NCBI GenBank assembly: GCA_947497495.1
Contig: CANMGT010000003.1
Span: 332,179 to 396,178, forward strand
Direction: 5' to 3'
Source: an uncultured Lentibacter sp.
GTDB taxonomy: Bacteria > Pseudomonadota > Alphaproteobacteria > Rhodobacterales > Rhodobacteraceae
DNA: 64,000 nucleotides
Shown here: one piece after another, positions 18,959-29,601 of the stretch
Position numbering within the stretch: the first letter of the stretch is position 1
Layout of the letters: every line of letters begins with the position of its first letter
Notes under the pieces: generated by a model
Database searches by the model: none
What the model was told of the DNA's origin: nothing
Seen by the model: the letters and a program-made list of their open reading frames with translations, nothing else
Program-made: the position numbers and the translations under genes

Positions 18959-19665
18959 TGAAAGACACTCATGACAGCCAAATTCGCACGCTTTTGGGGC
19001 TGGAGAACGCCTTTGAAGATTACGCGTTTGATGAGTCACGCGTTGATTTGTCCGGCTGGAACTCGACGCATCCTTTTTTCCGTCGTTTGCTGGAAGAGTT
19101 CAAACCCAAGCTCATCATCGAGCTGGGAGTGTGGAAGGGTATGTCTTCGCTGCACATGGCCGTGCAATCCGGCAAGCTTGGATTGAAAACCGAGATATTG
19201 GCGATCGACACATGGCTCGGATCGTCTGCGCATTTGTCAAGTGATGGCCGCCGTGACGAGCTCTCGCCACGCAACGGTTATCCGACGCTTTACGAGACAT
19301 TTTTGGCGAATGTTTACTCCAAGAAGCAGCAGGACGTCATCGTGCCGCTGCCGATGGATGGCACTTCAGCGGCTTTTGCTCTCAAACGTCTGGGTGTTAA
19401 AGCCGACCTGATCCACATTGATGCGTCCCACGAATACGAAGCCTGTTTGCAAGACTTCCGCAACTACTGGGAGATTTTGGCTGATGACGGCGTGATGCTG
19501 TGCGACGATTACGGAATATGGCCTGATGTGAGCCGTGCTGTTTGCCAATTTGCGGCAGAAGTCGAACGGCCAGTTTGGGCGAGCATGGCAAAAGCCGTAA
19601 TTTGCAAAGATGCCAGCGTCGGGTTTGATCTTACGCTTGATAAACGCAGGGAGATACGGGCATGA
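18958..19665 (+). CDS. class I SAM-dependent methyltransferase
   Basis: A 235-residue Rossmann-fold methyltransferase of the Methyltransf_24/CmcI-like kind. The SAM loop reads IIELGVWKGMSSLHMA; the acidic strand ends ILAIDTWLGS; a later strand DLIHIDASHEYEACLQDF and GVMLCDDYG match catechol-/sugar-O-methyltransferase relatives, where Asp residues bind metal. The substrate is unknown. It sits within the nuo operon with overlaps on both sides. Confidence 0.78.
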   Translation: MKDTHDSQIRTLLGLENAFEDYAFDESRVDLSGWNSTHPFFRRLLEEFKPKLIIELGVWKGMSSLHMAVQSGKLGLKTEILAIDTWLGSSAHLSSDGRRDELSPRNGYPTLYETFLANVYSKKQQDVIVPLPMDGTSAAFALKRLGVKADLIHIDASHEYEACLQDFRNYWEILADDGVMLCDDYGIWPDVSRAVCQFAAEVERPVWASMAKAVICKDASVGFDLTLDKRREIRA

Positions 19666-20027
19666 CAGGACTTTCGTTTGCGATCCGGAGCGCCATTGCT
19701 TTGACACTCGCTGTTCCTTTGATGGGCTGTGATCAGGCCAAGGCCAAGTTGGCACGCAACTCCTATTTTTATCAGGGCGTGACGTTCAAATCCAAGATCG
19801 AGAAGTCCAAGGAAAGCCGCCAAGACTTTCGGGTAGTTGTGCCCAACGCTTCGAAGGGTTTGACAGGCGCACGCGAGGCGGCCCGTGTCGGGGCCAACCG
19901 TTACTGCATTGAGAATTATGGCTCAACCGACATGACATATGCGGGGCAAAGCCCTGACAGCGAGAATGAAGATCTGATCCTCACAGACGGCAAGCTTGTG
20001 TTCAGCGCACGGTGCGCCGGGTGGTGA
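19662..20027 (+). CDS. lipoprotein of unknown function
   Basis: A 121-residue protein with a signal ending in the lipobox LMGC (Cys about 23), then a basic Lys-rich mature N-terminus and two later cysteines (YCIENY and ARCAGW). The mature part contains DFRVVVPNASKGLTGAREAARVGANRYC, which reads as a compact alpha/beta fold. It overlaps the methyltransferase stop (ATGA) and is followed at once by a hairpin. Confidence 0.6.
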   Translation: MTGLSFAIRSAIALTLAVPLMGCDQAKAKLARNSYFYQGVTFKSKIEKSKESRQDFRVVVPNASKGLTGAREAARVGANRYCIENYGSTDMTYAGQSPDSENEDLILTDGKLVFSARCAGW

Positions 20028-20054
20028 TTGCGCCGACATATCACGGCGCAATTT
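20028..20054 (+). terminator. perfect 8-bp hairpin directly after the 19662 gene
   Basis: TTGCGCCG (20028-20035) pairs with CGGCGCAA (20044-20051) across an 8-base loop, starting on the base after the stop codon and followed by TTT. The short T-run makes it a weak intrinsic terminator or an RNA-processing stem. It would split the nuo operon between nuoF and nuoG. Confidence 0.5.
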
Positions 20055-20085
20055 GGCGAAAACCTGCACAAAACATCGGGTTTGT

Positions 20086-20109
20086 GGCTTGTTATTGCAT
20101 AACAAAGCC
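20086..20109. promoter_or_regulatory. inverted repeat TTGTTAT-TGC-ATAACAA
   Basis: Arms 20089-20095 and 20099-20105 are perfect over seven bases, with flanking GGC/GCC extending the symmetry after a one-base bulge. It lies 77 bases before the DUF5333 gene in the largest gap inside the nuo operon. It may be an operator or a second RNA stem; no known consensus was recognised. Confidence 0.4.
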
Positions 20110-20181
20110 GCGCGCTCCCATGTCACGCAGAGAAGGGGGCCCTCTGTTGGCGCCCCACAATCGCGTGAGAGGAGAACAAGC

Positions 20182-20604
20182 ATGCGTGTGATGACAGGAA
20201 TGACGACAGCCCTAACAGTGGCCATCATGGCCAGCACTTTGGCCGTGAGCGCAGCAGCCGCAAAGCCTGCGCTGAAGGATGTCAAAGAGATCGACGACAA
20301 GATGTTGTACGTGGGCTTGGCACTTGAAGTGTCCGAGCAATGCAGCAGTATCGCTGCGCGTAAAATGAAAGGCATCTCCTATCTTTGGGCCGTTAAGAAC
20401 CGCGCCAATGATTTGGGCTATACCGACGACGAAATCGATGCGTATCGCAAGAGCAAGGCCAACAAGGCCCGCATTCGCGCGCGCGCAGAAGACTATGTGA
20501 AATCCAAAGGGCTCGATCCGAAGAGCGCTGCCGACTTATGCACCCTTGGCAAAGCCGAGATTGCAGCGGGCAGTGTGATCGGGAGCCTGCTGAGAGCAAA
20601 GTGA
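20182..20604 (+). CDS. DUF5333-type exported protein
   Basis: A 140-residue protein with a signal peptide (hydrophobic core about 7-25, likely cut after SAAAA) and two mature cysteines (EQCSS and DLCTL). Proteins named DUF5333 sit at this point of Rhodobacteraceae nuo operons; the assignment is from recollection. ATG 20182 follows GAGAGGAGAAC. It lies six bases before nuoG. Confidence 0.68.
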   Translation: MRVMTGMTTALTVAIMASTLAVSAAAAKPALKDVKEIDDKMLYVGLALEVSEQCSSIAARKMKGISYLWAVKNRANDLGYTDDEIDAYRKSKANKARIRARAEDYVKSKGLDPKSAADLCTLGKAEIAAGSVIGSLLRAK

Positions 20605-20610
20605 GACGAC

Positions 20611-22629
20611 ATGAGTGATTTACGCAAGATCATCATTGATGACAAAGAAGTAGAAGCCGAAGGCGCCATGACGCTGATACAGGCCTGCGAGCAGGCTGGC
20701 GTCGAAGTTCCGCGCTTTTGCTATCACGAGCGGCTGTCTATCGCGGGCAACTGCCGGATGTGTCTTGTGGAAGTTGTCGGCGGCCCGCCCAAGCCAGCGG
20801 CATCTTGCGCCATGCAGGTGCGTGACTTGCGCCCCGGCCCGGAAGGCCAGCCGCCTGTCGTGAAGACAAATTCACCTATGGTGAAAAAGGCGCGCGAAGG
20901 CGTGATGGAGTTCCTGTTGATCAACCATCCGCTCGACTGCCCGATCTGCGACCAGGGCGGCGAGTGCGACTTGCAAGACCAAGCCATGGCTTACGGCGTT
21001 GATTTCAGCCGCTTCCGCGAGCCAAAGCGCGCGACGGAAGACCTGAACCTCGGCCCGCTCGTGGAAACCCACATGACGCGCTGCATTTCCTGCACCCGCT
21101 GCGTGCGCTTCACCAGCGAAGTTGCCGGCATCACCACAATGGGCCAGACGGGCCGCGGCGAAGACAGCGAGATCACCGCTTATTTGGGCGAGACGCTCGA
21201 CACCAACCTACAGGGCAACATCATTGATCTGTGCCCGGTTGGCGCTTTGGTGAGCAAGCCCTACGCCTTTACAGCGCGCCCGTGGGAGCTGACAAAGACC
21301 GAGACGATCGATGTGATGGACGCTCTTGGCTCCAACATCCGCGTTGACACGAAGGGCCGCGAAGTCATGCGCATCTTGCCGCGCAACCATGACGGCGTGA
21401 ACGAAGAGTGGATTTCTGACAAAACACGCTTTGTCTGGGACGGGTTGCGCCGCCAGCGTCTTGATACGCCCTACATTCGCGAGAATGGCAAGCTGCGTAA
21501 AGCCGGTTGGGACGAAGCCCTGACGCTTGCCGCAAGCAAAATCAAAGGCGCGAACAAACTGGCCGGCCTCGTCGGTGACTTGTCGTCGGTTGAAGCGGCT
21601 TTCGCGCTCAAGCAACTGGTTAAAGGGCAGGGCGGCATGGTCGAGTGCCGCACGGACGGTGCGAAGCTACCAGCTGGCAACCGCTCGGGCTATGTTGGCA
21701 CAGCGACGATTGAAGACATCGACAGCGCCCAGATGATCCAACTCATCGGCACAAACCCACGTGATGAAGCGCCAGTTTTGAATGCGCGCATTCGTCAGGC
21801 TTGGACGCGTGGGGCCAATATCGGCCTCGTCGGCCAACCTGTTGATCTGACATATGAATATCACCACGTTGGCGATGACCGCGCAGCCCTGGACGATCTC
21901 TTGGGGCGCAAGTTCAACGAAGTCCTTGACGTTGAAAGCCTTGTGATCGTTGGCCAAGGCGCGATCCGCGAAGCCGACGGCGCTGCCGTTCTGGCGGCGG
22001 CGATGAAGCTCGCAGAAGCCACGGGCTCCAAGCTCATGGTTCTGCACACCGCAGCCAGCCGCGTCGGCGCGATGGACATTGGTGCGGTTACGGATGGCGG
22101 CCTGAAAGCGGCGACGGAGGGGGCAGACGTAGTCTACAACCTCGGCGCTGACGAAGTCGACATTTCTGAAGGCGCCTTTGTGATCTACCAAGGCAGCCAC
22201 GGCGACCGTGGCGCACACCGCGCTGACGTAATCTTGCCGAGCGCTGCCTATACGGAAGAGCAAGGCCTGTTTGTGAACACCGAAGGCCGCCCGCAACTGG
22301 CACTACGCGCGGGTTTTGCACCCGGCGAAGCCAAGGAAAACTGGGCCATCTTGCGCGCCCTTTCGGCTGAAATTGACGCCAAGCAGCCGTGGGACAGCCT
22401 TGCTGGCTTGCGCCAGGCGCTTGTTGCGGCAGTTCCGCATCTTGCCGAGATCGACTCGGTGCCAGAGAACGCATGGATCGCGGAGAAGACAGGCAAGCTC
22501 GGCAAGGCCAGCTTTGTGTACGCCGTGAGTGACTTCTACCTCACCAACCCGATCGCACGCGCTTCGGCCCTGATGGGCGAGTTGAGCGGCAACGCAAAAG
22601 CGCGTGGCCAGAAAGTGGCGGCCGAGTGA
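20611..22629 (+). CDS. nuoG: NADH-quinone oxidoreductase subunit G
   Basis: The 75-kDa subunit (672 residues). The N-terminal ferredoxin-like domain has [2Fe-2S] ligands in [16 protein letters not shown], the His/Cys [4Fe-4S] site in [18 protein letters not shown], and a second [4Fe-4S] site in [11 protein letters not shown] plus LCPVGAL. The C-terminal part is a molybdopterin-oxidoreductase-like domain without visible cofactor cysteine. It wires electrons from NuoE/F to NuoI. Confidence 0.97.
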   Translation: MSDLRKIIIDDKEVEAEGAMTLIQACEQAGVEVPRFCYHERLSIAGNCRMCLVEVVGGPPKPAASCAMQVRDLRPGPEGQPPVVKTNSPMVKKAREGVMEFLLINHPLDCPICDQGGECDLQDQAMAYGVDFSRFREPKRATEDLNLGPLVETHMTRCISCTRCVRFTSEVAGITTMGQTGRGEDSEITAYLGETLDTNLQGNIIDLCPVGALVSKPYAFTARPWELTKTETIDVMDALGSNIRVDTKGREVMRILPRNHDGVNEEWISDKTRFVWDGLRRQRLDTPYIRENGKLRKAGWDEALTLAASKIKGANKLAGLVGDLSSVEAAFALKQLVKGQGGMVECRTDGAKLPAGNRSGYVGTATIEDIDSAQMIQLIGTNPRDEAPVLNARIRQAWTRGANIGLVGQPVDLTYEYHHVGDDRAALDDLLGRKFNEVLDVESLVIVGQGAIREADGAAVLAAAMKLAEATGSKLMVLHTAASRVGAMDIGAVTDGGLKAATEGADVVYNLGADEVDISEGAFVIYQGSHGDRGAHRADVILPSAAYTEEQGLFVNTEGRPQLALRAGFAPGEAKENWAILRALSAEIDAKQPWDSLAGLRQALVAAVPHLAEIDSVPENAWIAEKTGKLGKASFVYAVSDFYLTNPIARASALMGELSGNAKARGQKVAAE

Positions 22630-23036
22630 AGCTTAACACTCTCATAACGCTTGGCGCTTTGGCGCTCACGGCTTGCGCGCCTGTCAGCGAAGTGAGCCGT
22701 GCGGCCCCCGTGGCTGATGTGAACCGCGTGCTGAATTACGCGGGCATTGAGACGCGGCTGCTGGACGGTGATCTGGTGCAATTTGTCGTCAAGATGACGG
22801 GCGAACCTGTGCCAACAGACGTGAGTAACTACGCAGAATGCGCTGCGGCGCAGTATTCGCTGATCCGCGGATACGGATTTGCGCGCCATGTGCGCACAAA
22901 TGTTGAAAATAAGGGTGGTCAGTGGCTCGGAGATGCGGTTTATACCATCTCAGCTGCACTGCCGCGCGGTTTGAAGACAATTGACGCTGAAGTCATTGTT
23001 CAGAACTGCTTGGAAGACAAGATACCGATGGTGTGA
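22626..23036 (+). CDS. lipoprotein of unknown function
   Basis: A 136-residue protein from GTG 22626, overlapping the nuoG stop. The signal ends in the lipobox LTAC (Cys about 17). The mature part ([20 protein letters not shown], then [21 protein letters not shown]) reads like a small alpha/beta domain with two further cysteines. It is the third lipoprotein gene in the operon; no family was recognised. Confidence 0.62.
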   Translation: MKLNTLITLGALALTACAPVSEVSRAAPVADVNRVLNYAGIETRLLDGDLVQFVVKMTGEPVPTDVSNYAECAAAQYSLIRGYGFARHVRTNVENKGGQWLGDAVYTISAALPRGLKTIDAEVIVQNCLEDKIPMV

Positions 23037-23043
23037 GGGGCTA

Positions 23044-24084
23044 ATGGCTGAATTCTTTACGAACACGTATTTGGGGATATTCCTGCTGATTGTCGGGCAA
23101 TGTCTTCTGATCATTGTGCCGCTTCTCGTAGCGCTCGCATTCCTGCTGTATTTTGACCGCAAGGTCTGGGCGGCTGTGCACATGCGCCGTGGGCCCAACG
23201 TTGTTGGCGTCTTCGGCCTCATGCAAAGCTTCGCGGATTTCATTAAATACGCGGTCAAAGAGATCGTCGTGCCGGCGGGGGCTGACAAGTTTGTCTTTTT
23301 CCTCGCGCCACTGGTGAGCTTTGTACTGGCCATGGTGGCTTGGGCCGTTATCCCGTTCAACGACGGCTGGGTTTTGGCCGATATCAACGTGGCCATCCTC
23401 TATATCTTCGCCTTCTCCTCGCTTGAGGTTTACGGGGTGATCATGGGCGGTTGGGCGTCAAACTCCAAATATCCGTTCCTCGGCTCGCTGCGCTCCGCGG
23501 CGCAGATGATCTCATATGAAGTCTCGTTGGGCCTGATCATCATCGGCCTCGTGATCTCGACCGGCTCGCTGAACCTGAGCGACATCGTGAACGCGCAGAA
23601 GGGCGACTACGGCATCTTCAATTGGTACTGGATACCGCACTTCCCGATGCTGTTCTTGTTCCTGATCTCGGCCATGGCCGAAACCAACCGCCCACCGTTT
23701 GACTTGCCTGAGGCTGAGTCCGAGCTGGTGGCTGGCTATCAGGTTGAGTACTCATCGACACCGTTCCTGTTGTTCATGATCGGTGAATATGTCGCCATCG
23801 TTCTGATGTGCGCGCTTACATCGCTGTTCTTCCTCGGCGGTTGGCTCTCGCCCATTCCGGGCTTGCCAGACGGCATCATGTGGATGTTCGGCAAGATGTT
23901 CCTGATATTCTTCATCTTCTCGATGGTGAAGGTTATCGTGCCACGCTACCGCTATGACCAGCTGATGCGGATCGGTTGGAAAGTATTCTTGCCGCTCAGC
24001 CTTTTCTGGGTGGTCTTCGTGGCCTTCGCGGCGAAATTTGACTGGTTCTGGGGCACTTTCGCCCGCTGGGCAGTAGGGGGCTGA
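23044..24084 (+). CDS. nuoH: NADH-quinone oxidoreductase subunit H
   Basis: A 346-residue membrane subunit with about eight helices, linking the quinone cavity to the proton channel. Typical texts are [33 protein letters not shown] and [29 protein letters not shown] before ATG 23044 selects this start; the open frame upstream runs into the lipoprotein gene. Confidence 0.97.
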   Translation: MAEFFTNTYLGIFLLIVGQCLLIIVPLLVALAFLLYFDRKVWAAVHMRRGPNVVGVFGLMQSFADFIKYAVKEIVVPAGADKFVFFLAPLVSFVLAMVAWAVIPFNDGWVLADINVAILYIFAFSSLEVYGVIMGGWASNSKYPFLGSLRSAAQMISYEVSLGLIIIGLVISTGSLNLSDIVNAQKGDYGIFNWYWIPHFPMLFLFLISAMAETNRPPFDLPEAESELVAGYQVEYSSTPFLLFMIGEYVAIVLMCALTSLFFLGGWLSPIPGLPDGIMWMFGKMFLIFFIFSMVKVIVPRYRYDQLMRIGWKVFLPLSLFWVVFVAFAAKFDWFWGTFARWAVGG

Positions 24085-24085
24085 T

Positions 24086-24580
24086 ATGGGTAATATCGAC
24101 TATAAGCGCGCGGCGGGTTACTTCTTCCTGTCGGATTTTTTCAAAGGCTTCGGCCTTGGCCTGCGGTATTTCTTTGGCCCCAAAGTGACGGTTAACTACC
24201 CGCACGAGAAAGGCCCGCTTTCACCGCGCTTTCGCGGGGAGCACGCCCTGCGCCGCTACCCGAACGGCGAAGAACGCTGCATTGCCTGCAAGCTTTGCGA
24301 AGCGATCTGCCCTGCACAGGCGATCACGATTGACGCCGAGCCACGCGACGACGGCAGCCGCCGCACCACGCGTTATGACATTGACATGACGAAGTGCATT
24401 TACTGCGGTTTCTGCCAAGAGGCTTGCCCTGTTGATGCGATCGTTGAGGGGCCAAACTTCGAGTTTGCCACCGAGACCCGCGAGGAGTTGTTTTACGACA
24501 AAGCCAAACTTCTGGACAACGGCGACCGCTGGGAAGCCGAGATCGCCCGTAACCTAGAGCTGGATGCACCTTACCGATGA
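24086..24580 (+). CDS. nuoI: NADH-quinone oxidoreductase subunit I
   Basis: A 164-residue ferredoxin-like subunit with clusters N6a and N6b: [16 protein letters not shown] and [16 protein letters not shown]. It delivers electrons to NuoB. It starts one base after the nuoH stop and overlaps the next gene by ATGA. Confidence 0.97.
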   Translation: MGNIDYKRAAGYFFLSDFFKGFGLGLRYFFGPKVTVNYPHEKGPLSPRFRGEHALRRYPNGEERCIACKLCEAICPAQAITIDAEPRDDGSRRTTRYDIDMTKCIYCGFCQEACPVDAIVEGPNFEFATETREELFYDKAKLLDNGDRWEAEIARNLELDAPYR

Positions 24581-24978
24581 GTAAAACGCCGTTTGAATTG
24601 ATGATGGAGCAAGCGCAGGAGATTGCGAAGAGCTTTTCTCCGAGCCTTGAGACGTTCTCGACCAAAGGGCTTGAGGCGCTTTGGCCAACGATGACCAAAG
24701 AGATGATGGAAGCCACTTTCGGTAAAGGCATCAGCGAAAACGGCCTTGACGCCAAGACGCGGCTTTTGCTGACACTTGCGGGCCTGACAATGCAGGGCGC
24801 GCAGGCCGAAGCGCAGGTGCGCCTCACCGTGCGTCACCTTGTTGAAGTGGGTGCAACCGAAGAAGAAATTGCCGAAAGCATCGCGATGATGTCGATGTTT
24901 GCGGGTATTCCGGCCATGACACGCGCGATGGACATCGCAAAAGACGTGATGGCGACACAAAAGGATGACGAGACATGA
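24577..24978 (+). CDS. carboxymuconolactone decarboxylase-family protein
   Basis: A 133-residue all-helical protein of the CMD/AhpD fold: [18 protein letters not shown] then [17 protein letters not shown] and [15 protein letters not shown]. It lacks the CxxC of AhpD-type peroxidases, so it is closer to the lactone decarboxylase side; activity is unproven. It is tightly coupled to nuoI and nuoJ by ATGA overlaps. Confidence 0.75.
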   Translation: MSKTPFELMMEQAQEIAKSFSPSLETFSTKGLEALWPTMTKEMMEATFGKGISENGLDAKTRLLLTLAGLTMQGAQAEAQVRLTVRHLVEVGATEEEIAESIAMMSMFAGIPAMTRAMDIAKDVMATQKDDET

Positions 24979-25583
24979 GCGTAGCCACATTGGCCTTCTA
25001 TCTCTTTGCTGCCGGCGTTTTGACAGGCGGATTTTTCACCGTTCTCAGCCGCAACCCGGTGCACTCGGTGTTGTTTCTGATCCTGGCGTTCTTCAGCGCT
25101 TCAGGCTTGTTCGTGCTGCTCGGCGCCGAATTTATTGCCATGCTTTTGCTGATCGTCTACGTCGGCGCTGTTGCGGTTCTCTTCCTGTTTGTCGTGATGA
25201 TGCTTGATGTCGATTTTGCAGAACTCAAGGGCAGCATGGCGCAGTTTTTGCCGATTGGCTTGGCGATTGCCGTGGTGCTTCTCATGGTGCTTGGCGTAGC
25301 TTTTGGCGACTGGCACATCTCTGAGGGCGCAGAAGCGGCCCGCGCGGCGGCAACCCCTGAAGGCGTGGAAAACACCGCTGCTTTGGGCCTGCTGCTTTAC
25401 GACCAATACTTCATGATCTTCCAACTGGCGGGGCTTATCCTGCTGGTGGCGATGATCGGCGCGATTGTTCTGACATTGCGCCACCGTGATGGTGTCAAAC
25501 GCCAGGACGTGCTGCAACAGATGTGGCGCGATCCGAAGGACGCAATGGAACTGAAAGACGTTAAACCGGGGCAGGGGCTGTAA
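24975..25583 (+). CDS. nuoJ: NADH-quinone oxidoreductase subunit J
   Basis: A 202-residue membrane subunit with five predicted helices. [20 protein letters not shown] and the helix-3 text [26 protein letters not shown] (with its pi-bulge region) are typical. The C-terminal charged tail ends in a short KDVKPGQGL. Confidence 0.95.
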   Translation: MSVATLAFYLFAAGVLTGGFFTVLSRNPVHSVLFLILAFFSASGLFVLLGAEFIAMLLLIVYVGAVAVLFLFVVMMLDVDFAELKGSMAQFLPIGLAIAVVLLMVLGVAFGDWHISEGAEAARAAATPEGVENTAALGLLLYDQYFMIFQLAGLILLVAMIGAIVLTLRHRDGVKRQDVLQQMWRDPKDAMELKDVKPGQGL

Positions 25584-25623
25584 GCCGCTTTCTGGATGAA
25601 TAAACAAAGAACCGAGGGACGAC

Positions 25624-25929
25624 ATGATCGGACTTGAACATTACCTGACGGTGGCAGCAGTGCTGTTTGTCACTGGCATTTTCGGGCTCTTCCTGAACCG
25701 GAAGAACATCATCATCTTGCTGATGTCGATTGAGCTTATCCTCTTGTCGGTGAATATTAATTTCGTCGCCTTCTCGTCGTTTCTCAATGACATGACAGGG
25801 CAGGTTTTCACACTCTTCGTGCTGACGGTGGCCGCCGCCGAAGCCGCGATTGGCCTCGCGATCCTCGTGGTCTTCTTCCGCAACCGTGGCACGATCGACG
25901 TTGAAGACGTCAACGTGATGAAAGGCTGA
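25624..25929 (+). CDS. nuoK: NADH-quinone oxidoreductase subunit K
   Basis: A 101-residue subunit with three membrane helices, carrying the conserved glutamate in [18 protein letters not shown] that takes part in proton transfer, and a second one in [13 protein letters not shown]. Length fits the family exactly. Confidence 0.96.
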   Translation: MIGLEHYLTVAAVLFVTGIFGLFLNRKNIIILLMSIELILLSVNINFVAFSSFLNDMTGQVFTLFVLTVAAAEAAIGLAILVVFFRNRGTIDVEDVNVMKG

Positions 25930-25933
25930 TCAG

Positions 25934-28042
25934 ATGATTTACAAAACCATCCTTTTCGCACCGCTCATCGCCGCCATCATCGCAGGCTTCGGTTGGCGCG
26001 TTATCGGCGAAAAGACAGCGCAGTGGCTCACAACAGGCGTGCTCTTCCTCGCATGTGCTTTGAGCTGGACAGTCTTTCTTGGCGGCGCAACCGAGCCAGA
26101 AGCTGTGCACATTCTCGACTGGATCCAATCCGGCTCGCTGGATGCGGCATGGTCGATCCGCGTTGACCGTTTGACCACAATCATGCTGATCGTGGTCACA
26201 TCGGTTTCATCGCTCGTGCACCTGTATTCCATGGGCTATATGGCGCATGACGAAAACTGGGGCGAGGGCGAGGCCTACAAGGCGCGCTTCTTTGCTTATC
26301 TGTCGTTCTTCACCTTCGCGATGCTGATGCTGGTGACAGCTGACAACCTCGTGCAAATGTTCTTTGGCTGGGAAGGGGTTGGCGTTGCCTCCTATCTTCT
26401 GATCGGTTTTTACTATAAGAAACCAAGCGCCAACGCGGCGGCGATCAAGGCGTTTGTTGTCAACCGTGTTGGTGACTTTGGCTTCGCGCTTGGAATATTC
26501 GGGCTGTTTTTGCTGACAGACAGCATCAAGTTTGACGACATCTTTGCAGCCGCACCGGCACTGGCGGAAACGCAGCTGCACTTCCTCTGGACAGAGTGGA
26601 ATGCCGCCAACTTGCTGGCCTTCCTGCTGTTCGTCGGTGCGATGGGCAAGTCAGCGCAGTTGTTCCTGCACACTTGGTTGCCTGACGCGATGGAAGGGCC
26701 GACGCCTGTGTCAGCGCTTATCCACGCTGCGACGATGGTGACTGCCGGTGTTTTCCTCGTGTGTCGCATGTCGCCGCTGATGGAATTCGCGCCGGAAGCC
26801 AAACAGTTTATTGTTTTCATGGGCGCCACGACGGCCTTCATGGCGGCCACGGTCGGCCTCGTGCAAAACGACATCAAACGCGTGATCGCTTATTCGACCA
26901 TGTCGCAGCTTGGCTACATGTTTGTGGCCGCGGGTGTTGGCGTTTACTCGGTCGCGATGTTCCACTTGCTCACGCACGCCTTCTTCAAGGCGATGTTGTT
27001 CCTCGGTGCGGGCTCGGTCATTCACGCGATGCACCACGAACAAGACATGCGTAACTACGGCAACCTGCGCAAGAAGATCCCCTATACCTTCTGGGCGATG
27101 ATGATCGGCACTTTGGCGATCACCGGTGTCGGCATTCCGCTCACACATTATGGCTTCGCGGGCTTCCTCTCTAAGGATGCTGTCATCGAGAGCGCCTATG
27201 CGGGCACCAACGGCGGCTATGCCTTCTGGATGCTGGTTATCGCGGCGCTGTTCACAAGTTTCTACTCATGGCGCCTTATGTTCATGACATTCTACGGCAG
27301 TGCGCGCGGCGACAAGCACACGCACGAGCACGCTCACGAAAGCCCGATGGTTATGTTGGTGCCACTCGGAGTTCTGGCGCTTGGTGCCGTCTTCTCGGGC
27401 ATGGTTTGGTATGGCAGCTTCTTTGGTGACCATAACCAAGTGAACAAATTCTTCGGTATTCCGGCACATCATGCAGCGGCTGATACAGGCCACGGTGAGG
27501 AAGCAGGCCACGGGGAAGAGGCTACACACGGCGCAGCTGCGACAGCCGAAGAAGGCTACGCAGCGATGGATCAACACCACGGCGAAGCGCCTAAAGGGGC
27601 GATCTTCATGGCGGCTGACAACCACGTGATGGACGACGCGCACCATGCTCCGAAGTGGGTCAAGGTCTCGCCCTTTGTCGCTATGCTTCTCGGCTTCTTT
27701 ACGGCTTACTGGTTCTACATTATCAACCCGTCACTGCCCAAGAAACTCGCTGAGAGCCAACGCCCGATGTATCTGTTCTTGCTGAACAAATGGTACTTCG
27801 ACGAAATCTATGACGCGATCTTCGTGCGCCCCGCCATGGCCATTGGCCGCTTCCTCTGGAAAAAGGGCGACGGCAACGTCATTGACGGCGCGCTGAACGG
27901 CGTCGCCATGGGCATCGTTCCGTTCTTCACGCGCCTCGCAGGCCGCGCGCAGTCGGGTTACATCTTTACTTACGCATTCGCTATGGTGATCGGGATCGTT
28001 GTTCTTGTCATCTGGATGGCCTTTACCGGAGGTGCCCGCTGA
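25934..28042 (+). CDS. nuoL: NADH-quinone oxidoreductase subunit L
   Basis: A 702-residue antiporter-like proton pump with about 16 helices. Visible are [17 protein letters not shown], the TM7-8 texts [35 protein letters not shown] with the key lysine, and a C-terminal lateral helix. A His-rich cytoplasmic or periplasmic loop (about 470-550, with [15 protein letters not shown]) is longer than in E. coli and could bind metal. It overlaps nuoM by one base. Confidence 0.96.
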   Translation: MIYKTILFAPLIAAIIAGFGWRVIGEKTAQWLTTGVLFLACALSWTVFLGGATEPEAVHILDWIQSGSLDAAWSIRVDRLTTIMLIVVTSVSSLVHLYSMGYMAHDENWGEGEAYKARFFAYLSFFTFAMLMLVTADNLVQMFFGWEGVGVASYLLIGFYYKKPSANAAAIKAFVVNRVGDFGFALGIFGLFLLTDSIKFDDIFAAAPALAETQLHFLWTEWNAANLLAFLLFVGAMGKSAQLFLHTWLPDAMEGPTPVSALIHAATMVTAGVFLVCRMSPLMEFAPEAKQFIVFMGATTAFMAATVGLVQNDIKRVIAYSTMSQLGYMFVAAGVGVYSVAMFHLLTHAFFKAMLFLGAGSVIHAMHHEQDMRNYGNLRKKIPYTFWAMMIGTLAITGVGIPLTHYGFAGFLSKDAVIESAYAGTNGGYAFWMLVIAALFTSFYSWRLMFMTFYGSARGDKHTHEHAHESPMVMLVPLGVLALGAVFSGMVWYGSFFGDHNQVNKFFGIPAHHAAADTGHGEEAGHGEEATHGAAATAEEGYAAMDQHHGEAPKGAIFMAADNHVMDDAHHAPKWVKVSPFVAMLLGFFTAYWFYIINPSLPKKLAESQRPMYLFLLNKWYFDEIYDAIFVRPAMAIGRFLWKKGDGNVIDGALNGVAMGIVPFFTRLAGRAQSGYIFTYAFAMVIGIVVLVIWMAFTGGAR

Positions 28043-29589
28043 TGGACAATCTTCTCTCCATTGTCACCTTCATCCCCGCGGTTGCGGCCTTGATCCTTGC
28101 GCTTTTCTTGCGCGGCGACGACGACGCTGCCAAGCGCAATGCCAAGTGGGTTGCGCTGCTGGCCACCGCGATAACCTTCCTTGTGTCGCTGTTTATCCTG
28201 TCGGATTTTGACGCCTCAAACACCGGCTTTCAGATGGTTGAAGAACGCTCGTGGTTGATGGGCCTCACCTACAAGATGGGCGTTGACGGGATCAGCGTGC
28301 TCTTCGTGATGCTGACAACCTTCATGATGCCGCTGACGATTGCCGCAAGCTGGGGCGTGAACACACGCGTCAAGGAATACATGATCGCCTTCCTGCTGCT
28401 TGAAACGTTGATGCTTGGCGTGTTCATGGCGCTTGATCTGGTCTTGTTCTACCTGTTCTTTGAAGCGGGTCTGATCCCGATGTTCCTGATAATCGGCATT
28501 TGGGGTGGGGCGAACCGCATTTACGCCAGCTTCAAGTTCTTCCTCTATACCTTCCTTGGTTCGGTTCTGATGCTGGTAGCCATGGTTGCAATGTATGCCG
28601 ACGCGGGCAGCACCGACATTCCGACACTGATGAACCATAGCTTTGGCTATGAGAGCTTCAGCATTCTCGGCATTCAGGTTATCGGCGGTTTGCAAACGCT
28701 TCTGTTCCTGGCCTTCTTCGCCAGCTTCGCGGTGAAAATGCCGATGTGGCCTGTGCACACATGGCTCCCCGATGCGCACGTTCAGGCGCCGACAGCGGGC
28801 TCTGTCGTGCTGGCGGCGATCCTGCTGAAGATGGGCGGCTATGGCTTCTTGCGGTTCAGCTTGCCGATGTTCCCTGTCGGGGCTGACGTGCTCACACCAA
28901 TGGTGCTTTGGATGTCGGCGATCGCGATTGTATACACCTCGCTTGTCGCGATGGTGCAGGAAGACATGAAAAAGCTCATTGCTTACTCTTCAGTTGCGCA
29001 CATGGGCTTTGTGACCATGGGCATCTTTGCGGCCAACCAACAGGGTGTTGATGGCGCGATCTTCCAGATGGTGAGCCACGGCTTTATCTCTGGCGCGCTT
29101 TTCCTCTGTGTCGGCGTGATCTACGACCGGATGCACACCCGCGAGATTGATGCTTATGGCGGCCTCGTAAACCGCATGCCAGCCTATGCGCTGATCTTCA
29201 TGTTCTTCACCATGGCCAACGTCGGCTTGCCGGGCACTTCGGGCTTTGTGGGCGAATTCCTCACGCTTGTCGGGATCTTTCAGGTCAACACATGGGTTGC
29301 GGCTGTGGCCACGTCCGGCGTTATCCTGTCGGCGGCCTATGCGCTGTGGCTGTACCGTCGCGTGGTGTTTGGCGACCTCATCAAAGAGAGCCTCAAAAGC
29401 ATCACCGACATGACAAGCCGCGAGAAAGCGATCTTTGCACCGCTGGTTGCCATGACGCTGTTGCTTGGTGTCTACCCGAGCCTTGTGACCGACATCATCG
29501 GGCCATCTGTGGCTGACTTTGTCACAAACTACGAAACCGCCTTGCATGACGCAGGCCGCGCCGCCACCACCATGGCGCAATCGCACTAA
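28042..29589 (+). CDS. nuoM: NADH-quinone oxidoreductase subunit M
   Basis: A 515-residue antiporter-like subunit. [18 protein letters not shown] contains the conserved glutamate, and [24 protein letters not shown] contains the channel lysine. About 14 membrane helices. It starts inside the TGATG junction with nuoL. Confidence 0.96.
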   Translation: MDNLLSIVTFIPAVAALILALFLRGDDDAAKRNAKWVALLATAITFLVSLFILSDFDASNTGFQMVEERSWLMGLTYKMGVDGISVLFVMLTTFMMPLTIAASWGVNTRVKEYMIAFLLLETLMLGVFMALDLVLFYLFFEAGLIPMFLIIGIWGGANRIYASFKFFLYTFLGSVLMLVAMVAMYADAGSTDIPTLMNHSFGYESFSILGIQVIGGLQTLLFLAFFASFAVKMPMWPVHTWLPDAHVQAPTAGSVVLAAILLKMGGYGFLRFSLPMFPVGADVLTPMVLWMSAIAIVYTSLVAMVQEDMKKLIAYSSVAHMGFVTMGIFAANQQGVDGAIFQMVSHGFISGALFLCVGVIYDRMHTREIDAYGGLVNRMPAYALIFMFFTMANVGLPGTSGFVGEFLTLVGIFQVNTWVAAVATSGVILSAAYALWLYRRVVFGDLIKESLKSITDMTSREKAIFAPLVAMTLLLGVYPSLVTDIIGPSVADFVTNYETALHDAGRAATTMAQSH

Positions 29590-29601
29590 CGGAGAGAAAC
29601 T

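Noticed and set aside
24577..24978. AhpD-type peroxidase activity of the CMD-family protein
   Set aside because: The CxxC pair is absent, as is usual for the lactone-decarboxylase branch.
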